A DNA stretch of 64,000 nucleotides, taken from assembly GCA_963575745.1 (NCBI GenBank), contig CAUYUJ010017982.1, forward strand, positions 325,913 to 389,912, written 5' to 3'. The position numbers and the translations under genes were made by a program. Each line of letters opens with the position of its first letter. The first letter of the stretch is position 1. Source of the stretch: Prorocentrum cordatum. Its lineage: Eukaryota > Sar > Dinophyceae > Prorocentrales > Prorocentraceae. This document shows, in pieces, positions 19,501 to 29,707 of this stretch. The notes under the pieces were generated by a model. That model was given only the letters and a program-made list of their open reading frames with translations, searched no databases and was not told where the DNA came from.

Positions 19501-19899
19501 CGGAGCGTCGCCGGCCGCTGCGCCGAAGGCGTCGCCGGCACCGAAGGTGCCGCCGAAGCCGCCGGCCTCGCCGCCGAAGACGGCGTCGCTCCCGCCGCCG
19601 AGCGCGTCCCCGGCGGAGGGGAATCCGCCGCCCTCGGCGCCGAAGGCGTCGCCGCCGCCGAAGCCGCCGCCGAAGTCCCCGAAGCCGCCCGCGTCGCCGC
19701 CGAAGGCAGCTGCGCCTGCTCCGGATGCATCTGCGTCGAAGCCGCCAGCGTCTCCGAAGCCAGCGGCTCCGCCGTCTCCGAAGCCGCCGTCTCCGAAGCC
19801 GCCGTCTCCGAAGCCGCCGTCTGGGAACTCCTCGTCGATTTTCTTCTTGTCCTTCTTCTCCTTCTTCGCTTTCTTGTCCTTCTTCTCCTTCGGGGGCAA
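16509..19899 (-). CDS. EH-domain/C2/coiled-coil protein (Eps15-like scaffold), four-exon model
   Basis: Proposed exons: 19899-17815, 17703-17470, 17279-16864, 16698-16509; reading frame is kept across all three introns (~970 aa). Residues 1-21 are Lys-rich; 28-125 Gly/Phe/Asp-rich (GGFGD repeats). 164-280 is a C2-like beta domain. 288-365 is an EH domain with two EF-type loops (DRDGNGVIDGGG at 303, DRDQNGVLDPSG at 337) and the SGVPEETLSSIWHIAD core. 395-444 is Pro-Ala-Val-Glu repeats; 460-471 a third EF loop (DANADGFIDAGE); 535-680 a second C2 domain. Exons 2-3 give a long coiled coil. EH proteins bind NPF motifs and scaffold endocytosis; EH followed by coiled coil parallels Eps15. The first codon shown is TTG, so the true start probably lies in an unseen upstream exon. 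Exon 4 is the least certain. Confidence 0.72.
16699..16863 (-). other. Intron 3 of the EH-domain gene (165 bp, proposed)
   Basis: Donor GAGAG|GTCCGG and acceptor GCGCAG|GTACTT join in phase to read MRE-R-YFRQMQQDTG. AGGT is present at both ends as a 4-bp direct repeat. The intron contains a GGGGCCCTTTCGAGGGGCCCC-like hairpin. Confidence 0.5.
17282..17466 (-). mobile_element. Family A element, copy 3 (185 bp), forming intron 2: introner
   Basis: Flanked by AGGTC (minus strand) at 17467-17471 and 17277-17281. The spliced intron (17469 to 17280, 190 bp) starts GTC in the first duplication and ends AG in the second. Removing it leaves exactly one AGGTC and restores the coiled-coil frame (REKHE-VMGRLREVEYE). 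The interior is diverged but matches the other copies (GGTGCGCGG, GGCAAGCCCAAGCGCGCAA, GGTCACTCCGGCGA). It has the same length as copies 2 and 4. Confidence 0.8.
17704..17814 (-). other. Intron 1 of the EH-domain gene (111 bp, proposed) with a 15-bp perfect inverted repeat
   Basis: Donor CACAGC|GTGCCA and acceptor CCGCAG|GCGGTG join in phase 0 (PPPHS-AVHNMEG). Inside, GGTAGCGCTCTGCCG (17742-17756) pairs with CGGCAGAGCGCTACC (17778-17792). No flanking duplication is visible. If unspliced, exon 1 would end at TAG 8 codons further on. Confidence 0.5.
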
Positions 19900-20490
19900 A
19901 CGAGCACGATTACTACAACCAGCTCTTCGAAAGCCCCGCCGGGGCCCAGGTCTTGATGCATGCCGGCTCTCAGCCAGGCCAGAAGACCGTCTCCCCCGAG
20001 AACTGGGCTGGGGAACCCCCGAACGCCCGATGGAGACGCACCCGAGATGGAGGGCAACACTATCCAGGATGGAGATCGGAACTTCCTTGGAACGTAGATT
20101 TGGGAGGGTTGGGAGCTCTGGGGGGACGGAGGCGAATTATTTGCCATCGGCGTTGAAAGCCTAACCAGGACGCCGCAAGAAGCTTCTCGCAAAAACATTG
20201 GCAACGACAACAGCTCTGCGGGTCGAATCCTTGACAAGCCTGTTGGTGGTGCATATGGACCATCGTCTTCAATCGGAGGCGCGCAAAGATGGATCAGCGA
20301 TTCATGGATCTAGCGCGTGGTCGCCAAATCCATGGATCGGGGGAGGTGCCCTCCCCAGAACGCGGCCGTGCCCCCTCGCTCGGCGGCGGAACTCCGCGAT
20401 TTCCCGTGGAAACGGGACCCGTCGCTAATCCACGCCCCCCTGATCCATGCTTGCGATCGCCTGATTCAAGAGGGGCGATCACTTGCAAGA
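19900..20490. other. Region upstream of the EH-domain gene; no gene recognised
   Basis: May contain an upstream exon of the minus-strand gene. A minus ATG at about 19960 opens a short frame (MHQDLGPGGAFEEL) that would need a splice to reach PPKEKK. No promoter motif can be named. Confidence 0.3.
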
Positions 20491-20491
20491 C

Positions 20492-20646
20492 TTAAGTCGG
20501 GCCTGCCCCCCTACATGCCGATTCTGGACGAAAAGTATAGAGATACCCACACAATGCCAAACAAACAAATGGTCCAAAAGATAGTCCCCATACCATTTTC
20601 TGACTACTTTTGAACATTCCCCCTGTAGAGGGACAGGCCCGACTTA
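20492..20646 (-). mobile_element. Inverted-repeat element, family B, copy 2 (155 bp)
   Basis: The left end TTAAGTCGGGCCTGCCCCCC pairs with the right end (GAGGGACAGGCCCGACTTA). The AT-rich interior, read on minus (GTTCAAAAGTAGTCAG, TATGGGGA, GTTTGGCAT), matches the copy at 9251. It is immediately followed by CTGCAG, a possible 3' splice site. Confidence 0.75.
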
Positions 20647-20652
20647 CTGCAG

Positions 20653-20866
20653 GACGGCACCTGCCCTCGCCGAGCGCCGGGCCCAGCGCCCTGCCCCGGC
20701 GAAGATTCGCCCACGACGCGGGCCCAGACAGCTGCTGGGTCCCGGGGGTCAGCTCTCCGGGCCGCGCCCCGCCGCGACCTACAAAGACGACGGCAACTAC
20801 GGCGGCGACGTCGTCGTCGCCGCCGTCGGCCTGCCCCTCGAGGAGGGTGGGCAGAAGAAGATGTGA
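20653..20866 (+). CDS. Possible terminal exon directly downstream of a family B element
   Basis: After TTACTGCAG a 71-codon fr ame runs to TGA at 20864: APALAERRAQRPAPAKIRP near the start and KDDGNYGGDVVVAAVGLPLE near the end. The second half has natural-protein composition. The exon upstream of the element was not identified. Function unknown. Confidence 0.33.
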
Positions 20867-21414
20867 GGTGGGGCTCTGGTCGGCTCGAGCTCGTGGGCCC
20901 GTGGACTCGAGCTCGTGCGCACAGCCGAGAACCTCACGGAACGCACAGAACCTGCAGAACGACGGCGTCGACTCGGGGCCCCGGCCAAGTCTCTGGAGGT
21001 CGCTGGAGCTCCCTGGGCGACTCCAGAGGGAGATGAGGAGGATGTTGGCGGCGCGCACCAGGGAGGGGGGAGGCTCATTGGAAGGAAGCTGCTTCTGAGA
21101 AGGCGCTGGCCCTACATCCATAAACAAGGCCCGCGCCTTCTGAGAAACAATTTTTGATCAGCGGGGCGAGAGCGAACCTCTTCCGCTAAAAGCTAGGCGG
21201 GCTACGCGCAGCTTTAATTTGGCCTTCTGAGAAACAGGCGTGCTTCTAAGAAGTCCTCCCCCCTGGCCCCCCTGCCCCCGTCTGCGCGTGGCCGAGGATG
21301 GCCGCCCGCCGAGAGGGACGACGGCTCCTCAGAAGCGCCAACAGGCGCGGCGGGGCCGCTCAGTGGGCGGGCGTGTCGGTGCAGTTCGCGCTGGTGGCAG
21401 GGGATGTTGATGAT
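20867..21414. other. No gene recognised; short CTTCTGAGAA repeats
   Basis: CTTCTGAGAA occurs near 21092, 21137 and 21224, possibly remnants of a dispersed repeat. Nothing else is identifiable. Confidence 0.35.
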
Positions 21415-21612
21415 GGAGGATGGGGAGAAGGGGGAGGAGGAGGAGGAGGAGGAGGAGGAGGAGGAGGAGGAGGAGGAGGAGGAGGAGGAGGAGGAGAGGA
21501 GGAGGGGGAGGGAAGGAGGAGAGGAGGAGGAGGAGGAGGGAGGAGGAGGAGGAGGGGGGGAGGGAAGGAGGAGGAGGAGGAGGAGGAGGAGGAGGAGGAG
21601 GAGGAGGAAAAG
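21415..21612 (+). repeat. (GGA)n array, ~195 bp
   Basis: Nearly pure GGA with few interruptions; polypurine on the plus strand. Confidence 0.92.
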
Positions 21613-21817
21613 GAGCAGCAGCAGGGATGTCCTTCTTCGTCTTTGAGCTGGTCTCGGACGGCTCGCTCGGGACGAACTCCATGGGCCAGGCGGGGCTGCG
21701 GGGCAACGGGAAGGGCGAGCTCAGCACTGCATGAGCGCTTGCGGGAGGGTCGGCTGCTGGGGCCTCGGCCTTCCCCGCGGTGTTGTCACACCAGTTGCGA
21801 AAGAGGCCGAGAAAGAA

Positions 21818-21866
21818 AAGGACGAGGATGAGGATGAGGATGAGGATGAGGATGAGGATGAGGATG

Positions 21867-21923
<57 letters not shown>

Positions 21924-22115
21924 CTGATGATGATGATGATGCTGATGATGATGATGATGCTGATGCTGATGCTGATGCTGATGCTGATGATGATGATGCT
22001 GCTGCTACTGCTGCTGTTGATGATGATGATGACGACGAGAAGGAGGAGGAGGAGGAGGAGGAGGCGGAGGCGGAGGCGGAGGAGGAGGAGGCGGAGGAGG
22101 AGGAGGAGGGGAGAG
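21818..22115 (+). repeat. (GAGGAT)n, (GAT)n, (GCTGAT)n and (GGA)n compound array
   Basis: Four successive triplet or hexamer regimes in ~300 bp. Frames through it are Asp, Glu, Met or Arg homopolymers. Confidence 0.9.
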
Positions 22116-22149
22116 GAGGGGATTTGCCAGAGATCGCGCGCATGCATCC

Positions 22150-23060
22150 GCCCTTGGCGCGCGGTGGCTGGGGGTGTCCCGTCGGTGGCGCGGCGGTGTC
22201 CTGTCGGTGACGCGGCAGTGTCCCGTCGGCGGCTTGGGGTATCCCGTCGGTGGCGCGGGGCACCCCGTCGGTGGCGCGGCGGCGAGATGGATAGTGGGAT
22301 CAAGCGTGAGATCGATTGTCAAATCGATAATGGGATCTGTTGTAAGAGCGATAGCGAGATCGATGGTGATATCGATTGTGACATCGATGTTAAGATCGAT
22401 AACGGGAATGTTGTGACATCGATAGCGAGTCCGAATTTGAGATCGGTCGTAATTTCAATGATTATATCGATGGTGAGATCGATTGGAAGATCGCTGGTGA
22501 GATCTGTGGTGGGATCGATCGTGAGATCGCTCGTGATACCGATGTTGAGATTGGTTGTCAAATCGATAACGAGATCTGTTGTGAGACCGACTGTGCGATC
22601 GCTTGTAATATCGATCGTGAGATCGATAGTGAGAGCGATTGTGATATCGATAGTGCGATTTGTTGTGGGATCGATAGTGAGATATCATGTGAGATCGATC
22701 GTGTTGTCTGTTGTGAGATCGATCGTGCGATCGCTCGTGAGATCTATAGTGGGATCAATTGTTAGATCGATTGCGAGATCGATTGTGAGACCGATAGTGA
22801 GATCGACTGTGAGATCGACAATGAGACCGATCGTGATAAGAGTTTTGAGATCGATGACAAGTCCGAATGTGAGATCGATAGCGAGCTCGATTGTCAGATC
22901 GATTGAGAGATCAATCGTGAGATCTGTTGTGAGATCGATCGTGAGATGCTTGTGGCATCGACAGTGAAATCGATTGTGCGATAGATGATGAGATCTGTTG
23001 TGAGACCGATCGAGCGATCGATAATGAGATCAAGAGTTTGATCGACGTGAATCGATTGAA
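22150..23060. repeat. CGTCGGTGGCGCGG units, then a ~750-bp GTGAGATCGATN array
   Basis: 22175-22290 has ~17-bp units with CCCGTCGGTGGCGCGG. 22290-23060 is a degenerate 12-bp array (GTGAGATCGATT/C) with more than 40 GATC or ATCGAT sites. All frames are open (SIVRSIVRS type). Confidence 0.88.
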
Positions 23061-23119
23061 TGAGACGTTGGTTCCCCCTCCCTCGCCAAACCTCCATATC
23101 ACCCCAAGGTTGGTCATAT

Positions 23120-23680
23120 AAGTATCCTGGGGCCCTCTTGGGGGACTTCGACCGTCTTGGGGCCCTCTTGGGGTCCTCTAGGGCCCTCTGAGAGGCCTCC
23201 TGTGGCCATCTTGGGTCTCTCTTGGGGGCCCCTTGGGGCCTTCTTGGGCTCGCAGTCTGCCCTCTTGGGGCTCTCTTTGGCCGTCTTGGGCCCCCGTGGG
23301 CCGCGTGGAAGCCTTCCCGCGAATCTCTTGGGCCGCTTTGGGACGACCATGGACGATCTCGGAAGCTGGCAGATCTGTCTTGGGCCGCAGGTGGCGAGAG
23401 AGGGCAGGAAGCACAAAAACCTTCAAAAACCGCAGGAACATGTATGGTCTGTGCTTCCTCTGGCCCTCTTGATTGACCTCGTGGGGGCATCTTGGGCCGC
23501 CTCGAGGCCATGTTGGGCCTTCTCGGAACTCTCTCGGGCCGTCTTCGTGCCTTCGCGGGCCTCTCCGAGGCCGTCTCGGAGGCGCCTTCGGCCGTCTTGG
23601 GGAAACCGATGTGGGCCTCGTGGCGCCCTCTCCAGGCTCTCTGGGGCCGTCCTCGAGGAACTGCTGAGCTCTCTTGAGGG
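23120..23680 (-). repeat. CTTGGGGCC minisatellite array (minus orientation)
   Basis: Same family as 4960-5530. Contains an A-rich insert near 23415 (CACAAAAACCTTCAAAAACC). Confidence 0.8.
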
Positions 23681-25004
23681 CCGAAGGCGTACACACGGGG
23701 GCCCCGGGGTGGGGGGTTGGGGCAACATGCCGGGCCACTTCTCCTGGTCATTTCACAAGTCGGAGGAATGTGTGTCGCCGCGCCGTTTTGTTCTGAACGC
23801 GCCCAAGTTAACCAAGCCGGCACCGCGCAAACCCCGTGAGGTTTGGCCTGGTGCCCGCGGCGCCCTCTCCAGGATGCAAAGCTGCGCGTCGGAACAAACG
23901 GCGCGGCGACAGATTTACATACACAGACATACGAAACAAACAAGAACTTATGTTATACCGTGTTGAAAATTATTCATGCACTTATTGAGCAAACATTGGG
24001 TTTGCAACTGTTTAGAGATGATGTTGACGGGGCCGCCCAATAGACGGCTGCTTGGTAAAAGAAAGGTGGCGGCAGCTTTCTGGCAGCGAGGTAGCAGCCT
24101 CCAGGACGCCTCTAGGAGAGATCATGACTACTTGTTTCAACATCTCTTGGTACCCTGAACGGAACACTGTTAGCCAGGGAAAAGCGAAAGGATAGAGGAG
24201 ACTTAGCAAGAGAACGAGGAGCATGACGAGGACGACGATGACGATGATGACGATGATGATGATGATGACGATGAGGAGGAGGAGGAATAAGAAAAGCACT
24301 CGGAAGATTACGAGGAGGGGGGAGGAGGGAGTGGGACAAGGACGAGGATGAGTAGAATAACGACAATGGAGGAGGGAGGAGGGGCTGCGCGTTGACAGCA
24401 CATGGAACACGTCTTTCTGACGGTAGCCCTGCGTTCCCTGATTGCAACATCGAGGTGAGGTGTTACAGGATTTTATGGGACACGACATCCCAATTGCATC
24501 CACAGTGCGACGCAATTCCAACTTCTGGGGATGCGGGGATCGGTATTGACGATTGTTTGAAACTTTGGGTATGTGAGACGAGGAGAATGCAATAGTTTCG
24601 TGTTTGTCCTCCCCCATCCCCTCGCTGATGGCCGAATTCCCTTGCGTGGGGTCTTCACGTGCTCATAGCGCATCGCCTTGCAGCTCGTCGTGCGTTAGTC
24701 GTAGGAGTCCACCGTGCGAGCGTGCTGTCTTTTCCGCCTTGTCACATATGCGCACGTGCGCCTCATCATCGGCGCTGTACCGTCAACCAACCTGGCACCA
24801 ACCAAGCGCCCTCCGGGGCAAAATTCGCACCACTCGAGTGCACGACCGTGTTCGTCGTTCGACTCGCAGTGCTTCGCCCACCATTTGAAGATGTCGCGCA
24901 AGCTAGCAACGCTCGATGAAAACAAGTTGCTATGGCACCGAGCACCCGCAAGCAAGACTGAGCACTGCAGTACCACTCGAGGTCCGGCACGCGTGCGTCG
25001 CCCT
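23681..25004. other. No gene supported; GAC/GAT/GAG-rich 24225-24370
   Basis: A plus frame at 24410-24595 (PDCNIEVRCYRILWDTTSQL) looks moderately protein-like but is unsupported by any motif or by splice context. Confidence 0.35.
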
Positions 25005-25622
25005 GCCTCCTCCTCCTCCTCCTCCTCCTCCTCCTCCTTGTACTACTCCTCCTTGTCCTCCTCGTCCTCCTCCTGCTGCTCCTCCTCTTTCCTCAACCCC
25101 TTCTCCTCCAAGTCCTCCTCCTCCCCCTCCTCCAGCTCCACCTCCTCCCCCTCCCCCTCCACCTGTTCTCCTCCAAGTCCTCCTCCTCCTCCTCCTCCTC
25201 CTCCTCCTCCTCCATCACCTGCCCGCCCTCCTCCCGCCCGCACCTCCCCGCGTCTCCTGCTACTCCTCGCGCTCCCGCCGCTGCTCCCTCCACCTCGCCC
25301 ATCCCTGCTCCCCGCCCTTCCCCGACCATTGTGGCGCTGGGTCCTCGCTGTGAAGAGACAGCGCCCCACGTCATTCCTCCTCTCCTCCTCCTCCTCCTCC
25401 CTCCTCTCCTCCTCCTCTCTCCTCCTCCTCTCCTCCTCCTCTCCTCTCTCTCCTCCTCCTCTCCTCTCCTCTCCTCCTCTCCTCTCCTCTCCTCTCTCTC
25501 CTCTCTCCTCTCCTCTCCTCTCCTCTCTCCTCTCCTCTCTCCTCTCCTCTCCTCTCCTCTCCTCTCCTCTCCTCTCCTCTCCTCTCCTCTCCTCTCCTCT
25601 CCTCTCCTCTCCTCCTCCCTCC
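25005..25622 (-). repeat. (CCT)n then (CTCCT)n pyrimidine array, ~600 bp
   Basis: CTCCTC triplets to about 25220, mixed sequence to 25370, then ~240 bp of TCCTC pentamers. Minus frames are Glu/Arg runs. Confidence 0.9.
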
Positions 25623-25639
25623 TCCCATGCGTGCCTCTG

Positions 25640-26510
25640 CCTTCCGCGTGCCAATTTCGGCACACCCATCACACGCTTCGTGGCTTCATAGGAAGCGCTA
25701 CCTGAGACCGCAGTGGCTGCGTTCGCATGCAGTTCGGCCCTTAATTTCGGCAAACCCCTCACACGCTTCGTGGCCCCGTAGGGAGCTCCTCCACCGAAAG
25801 CCCCAGTGGCGTTCCGCCCCTCATCTTGCCACACCCGTAGCACGTTTCATTGTCCCATGGGGAGCTCCACCAAAAACACAGTGGCTGCGTTCGCATGCGG
25901 TTCCACCTTCCATGTCGGCACGCCCCTCCCACGTTTTGTGGCCCCAAAGGGAGCTCCACCGCAGGCCCCAATGGCTGCGTTTGCATGCAGTTCCGCCCCA
26001 CCGTTTCGGCACACGCCTCACACGTTTCGTGGCCACAGAGGGTGCTCCAGCGAAGGCCCCGGCGGGTGCGTTAGCATGGCCGCCCCACACCAATTTCGTC
26101 ACACCCCTCCCACGTATCGTGGCCCCAAATGGAGCTCCACCGAAGGCCCAAACGGCAGCCTTCACATATATTTCCTTTTCCATGTCGGCACGCCCCTCAC
26201 ACGTTTCGTGGCCCAGCAGAGCTCCACCCAAGGCATCCCAAGGCCCCAGTGGCTGCGTTTGCATGCAGTTCCACCCACCATCTCGGCACAACCCTCGCAC
26301 GATGCGTGGCCACCCAAGGCCCCAATGGCTGCGTTTGCATGCAAATCTGCCTCCCCGTTTCGGCAAGCCCCTCATACGTTTCGTGGCCCCAGAGGGTGTT
26401 CCACCGAAGGCCCGGGTGGCTGCGTTAGCATGGCGGCCCCGAAACCATGTCGCCACACCCCTCACACGGTTCGTGGCCCCAAAGGGAGCTCCACCGAAGA
26501 CGAGATTGAC
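25640..26510 (+). repeat. ~80-95 bp satellite, about 10 copies
   Basis: Recurrent order: CGGCACACCCCTCACACG, TTTCGTGGCCCC, AAAGGGAGCTCCACCG, AAGGCCCCAGTGGCTGCG, TTTGCATGCAGTTCCGCC. The reading frame changes between copies, so the long open frames are not taken as genes. Confidence 0.85.
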
Positions 26511-26514
26511 AACT

Positions 26515-27241
26515 GCGTTACTCGCAACTGCATGCGCTTGGGTCCTTCGCGAGATAATTTGAAACATCTCACCCCAACCGCACCACCAGACATGTCCGTC
26601 GGCCAAGTCAGGCGTTCCGCTTGAGACTCCCTTGCAACTGATAAGCCCGAAACTTGATCCAAATTTTGGGGTAAGAAGCTGTGTGGGGATCTCAATAAAA
26701 ACGCTTAACCGTTGAGAAGATCAAGCTGCTTGAACTTATCAACGATTACACGGCTGGAGGGCCGATCGTTTTCATGTTGTGGCTGTCGTCCTAACGCCGC
26801 GCACCTTCCTATTCAAAACTTCCAAAAATTACACGCATGGAAGGATGCTTGATTCCCAAATCCGGTTATCGCTGCAACACCGTGCGCATTCGCCATAGAA
26901 AACCTCCAGCAGTTATACGGATGCAGGCCGACGCCTTTTAACATGATTGTGAGGCTCTCGCCTGACGAGTTACTCGCCAAATAGAACAGCCAGTGCAAAT
27001 TTGCACAACGGTTGCACGCATAGAAGGCGGTACCTTTTTGGCATGGGGCTCTCGCCTGAGACTTCGAGCTACTTTCTGGCCAGAAGTGGGACATCGTGCA
27101 ACAATCACACGGATGCAGGGCGGTTCTTTTTCAAAGCGGGGCTGCCACTCGGAACTTTCATACATATCAAAAATCACCTTGTCGCATTCTTTAAGCTCGA
27201 GAAATCAAGAGCGGTGTCCTTCAAAACCGAGCTCAAGCCTG
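26515..27241 (+). repeat. Diverged relatives of the ~160-bp repeat
   Basis: Fragments such as CTCGCCTGAGACTTCGAGCT (27051), AACAATCACACGGATGCAGG (27098) and CCGCTTGAGACTCCC (26617) resemble the unit at 10523-11095. Otherwise no gene is recognised. Confidence 0.45.
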
Positions 27242-27246
27242 AATTG

Positions 27247-27376
27247 TGGCGGAAGTTAAGAGGAAGCGTGGGGAAAGCGTGCCTTGGGGCTCGTTTTCCT
27301 CCAACGCTGCTCGAACAAAAGGGCCTGCGGGCATGCCATGAATTCATGGCGTCCGAATCACACAAGATCCCGAGCA
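27247..27376 (-). repeat. 3' LTR of the copia element (130 bp)
   Basis: Begins TGGCGGAAGTT and ends GATCCCGAGCA on the plus strand. Very short for an LTR. No clear polypurine tract precedes it on the minus strand (only AGGCGGCG). Confidence 0.9.
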
Positions 27377-27472
27377 CGCCGCCTGGCCGAGCGGGGAGCG
27401 GGTGGTGGGCCCGCTCCTCCTCGGACACCCCTCGGGGTCACCACTCCCTCCAGGGTTCTAGAAAAAGGGAAA

Positions 27473-28222
27473 TTAAAACCCGCAGTGCCTCGGCGCAAAG
27501 CCACGGAGGTCTAGGATCGCGCATGCAGCGCGTCTAAACAGTACACAGCTCAAGGCCCTACTCGGACCGCCCCCCTGTTCTCGCGGTCCCAAAAATCGGA
27601 AACGGGGGCTGGTCGTCCACCAGGTATACTTGACCTGCCTCTGGGTGGCAACCGCCCTTCTGCGGTCGCCCTTTTTAGACTTGATCTTCGTTGCTGGCTC
27701 ACTCAGCCCCTCGAGCGGAGCACGTTGCGGCCTCCCGCCGTCGCCGTCGCGCGGCAGGGCGCTCGCGCGGCGCCAGCTCGGCCTCGCGCGCGGACAGAAC
27801 CAGCAAATCAAAGAAAACACGAGCACAGCGAGCAGGAGCCCTAGGCCCACGCCTGCCATCAGCACGGTCAGGCTCACGCAGTAGCCCTCAGTCGCGACTC
27901 CCTGCGCGGTCACAGGAGTCAACGCGCTCTCGTCCGTCTCCCGCGGTACCTCGCACAGCTCGATCGAGCTCCCCTGCACCGCAGTGGGGAGTGACGCGGC
28001 CGCTGCAAGTAACACCTTCAGCAGGTTCGACTGGGCCTGGAAGTCGGTCGGCATGGCCCCGACCCCAGCAACCCTCGAGGCCCCCGGCACGGGCACTTTC
28101 TTCAACCCGCAGCTCTCGCGGAGCCACTCGAGGCGAGTCCTCGGCAACACCTCCGTGCCAAGATCCGCCGGGTTGTTCTCGCCGCCCACAGGCTCGATGG
28201 TGATGGCCTTCTTGGTCGCCAA
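27473..28222 (-). pseudogene. Copia polyprotein C-terminus: end of RNase H plus a transmembrane tail
   Basis: The first residues (ATKKAITIEPVGGENNPADL) complete the copia RNase H, whose usual ending is NPADL-x-TK. Unlike Ty1 or plant copia, the frame then runs another ~220 codons. Residues 66-83 are hydrophobic and 115-143 form a strong single transmembrane segment (SLTVLMAGVGLGLLLAVLVF) followed by Cys and basic residues. A membrane-anchored tail would be unusual for a copia Pol. It might be a fused env-like or localisation module, but this is inference. Confidence 0.65.
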
Positions 28223-28633
28223 CTGCTGGATCCAGAGCGTCTTGGTGGCAAAGTGCCTGATCCGCCCAGTGCCCTGACGCCTCGCCAGCGCTCTCGCGCT
28301 CGAGCTGTCGCATCACCAGCTCGCGCGCACACTGTAGCCCATGAACGTGAAGAGCGCCTTCAGCCCAAGCCCCTCGATGAGACCTCGAGCTCCAGCGCGC
28401 CACTCGGCTTCGCGGCTGCTAAGGGGCTGCGCGTCTTGACGACAGCTGATCCCGAGCATTGGGCACCCGCGCGCGGTGATGTGCACGCTGGTCTGGCTCT
28501 TCCTCTCCTTCGTGTCGCCCGCCCAGTCGGAGTCAGTCCGCGCGGTCAAATCGACGATGTCCTGCGGCGTGGTGGGCCCGGCCGCCCTCGCGCCCAGGTC
28601 CCTCGTGCCCGTCAGGTACCTTGCCAGCCTCTA
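28160..28633 (-). pseudogene. Copia RNase H domain, interrupted
   Basis: Motif DSDWAGD (first catalytic Asp, about 28534) and SSREAEW (about 28420) are the copia RNase H signatures. HFATKTLWIQQL (about 28255) is the usual 'RH-x-x-TK-x-LW-x-Q' segment but lies in another frame. TAG at 28631-28633 separates it from the RT thumb sequence (LLFYLHDRGDAQFDINRLTS). Confidence 0.75.
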
Positions 28634-28740
28634 GAGGGCTCGCATGTCCGCCTCGCGGGGCGGTGAGATGCACGAGGTCAGGCGGTTGATGTCGAACTGG
28701 GCATCCCCACGGTCGTGCAAGTAGAACAGCAGGCACATGG

Positions 28741-29655
28741 TCACGCCCCTGAACAGCCTAACCTCGTCTGGGCTGAGGTCGGGCGTGTCACCCCTGCCCC
28801 GCCTGTCCTGCGCGCCCCCACCCCCGGGGTGGCGCGCGGGCTGGCCTTCTCAAGGCCCAGCGCCCCCGGCGCCTTCGTGAGGTGCTTCTCGTTGGGCTGG
28901 ATGTAGTTGGCGTCGGCCTCTCGCACGCGCCGCCCCTTGAGAAACTTGCAGTCGGCACCGTCGCCCTGCAGCCCTGACCACTTCACCTTGACGTCACGGC
29001 CTAGGTCCAGCACGAAGCCAGACCCTGCAACTCCAGGCGCTGCGCCGCACATGTCGTCCATGTGTAGCCCCGCCAGAAATGGGGGCTCGGCGCGCCAGAA
29101 GAACTGGGGCGCGGTCGGCGACCGCTCGAAGCCCCCGGCCATTAGCTGCTCCGCGGCGAACTCGACCCAGCGCTTCCCTCCAGCACGCCGCCCTGGCAAC
29201 TGCTTCGTGAGCTGCCGCGCGCAGTCCTCGGCGTCGCCCTTCGCGCGGCACTCATCCTGGACCTCAGGAGGGCATTCCACCCGCGCGTCCTCCTCCTCGG
29301 GAACGTGGTAGCACGCGCCATCCGCGTCAACAGTGAAGGTGGGCCATCCGTGCTTCAGAGCCGCGCAGTCCACCACTCGGCTGTCGGCCATGCTGCTCCC
29401 TGGCGCGAAGAGGTCGTCGCGGTACTCCTGCCACTTGAACTCTCGTGCGACGCACCTTGACTTAGCGATCCTGCATCCGAGGTTCGCGTCCCATTTGTAG
29501 ACGTGGCCCCGGCGGGCGCTGATCCTCTTGCCGCCGGCCTCGCTCCGCTTGACAAGCTTGCCCACCCCGTGCTGCTTCAGGTCGTCGAGGGCCCGTTTGG
29601 TGGGGGCCTCGATCAACTGCGAGTCCGACGCATCGTGGGGACCTGGGACATACAT
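28741..29655 (-). pseudogene. Copia reverse transcriptase domain
   Basis: Matches the copia RT (RVT_2) layout: conserved RDDLFAPGSS region (residues 79-88), motif A with catalytic Asp110 in FTVDADGACYHVPEE, the KQLPGRRAGGKRWVEF stretch (151-166; LYGLKQAPRAW in other copias) and motif C LHMDD (197-201), where the usual YVDD is HMDD. All three catalytic Asp are present. The frame ends prematurely at 28741 after a shift near 28830. Confidence 0.82.
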
Positions 29656-29707
29656 GTCCCTAGGATCTGCAGGAAGTCAGGCCGAACGTCATCACCGCGC
29701 TCATCTG

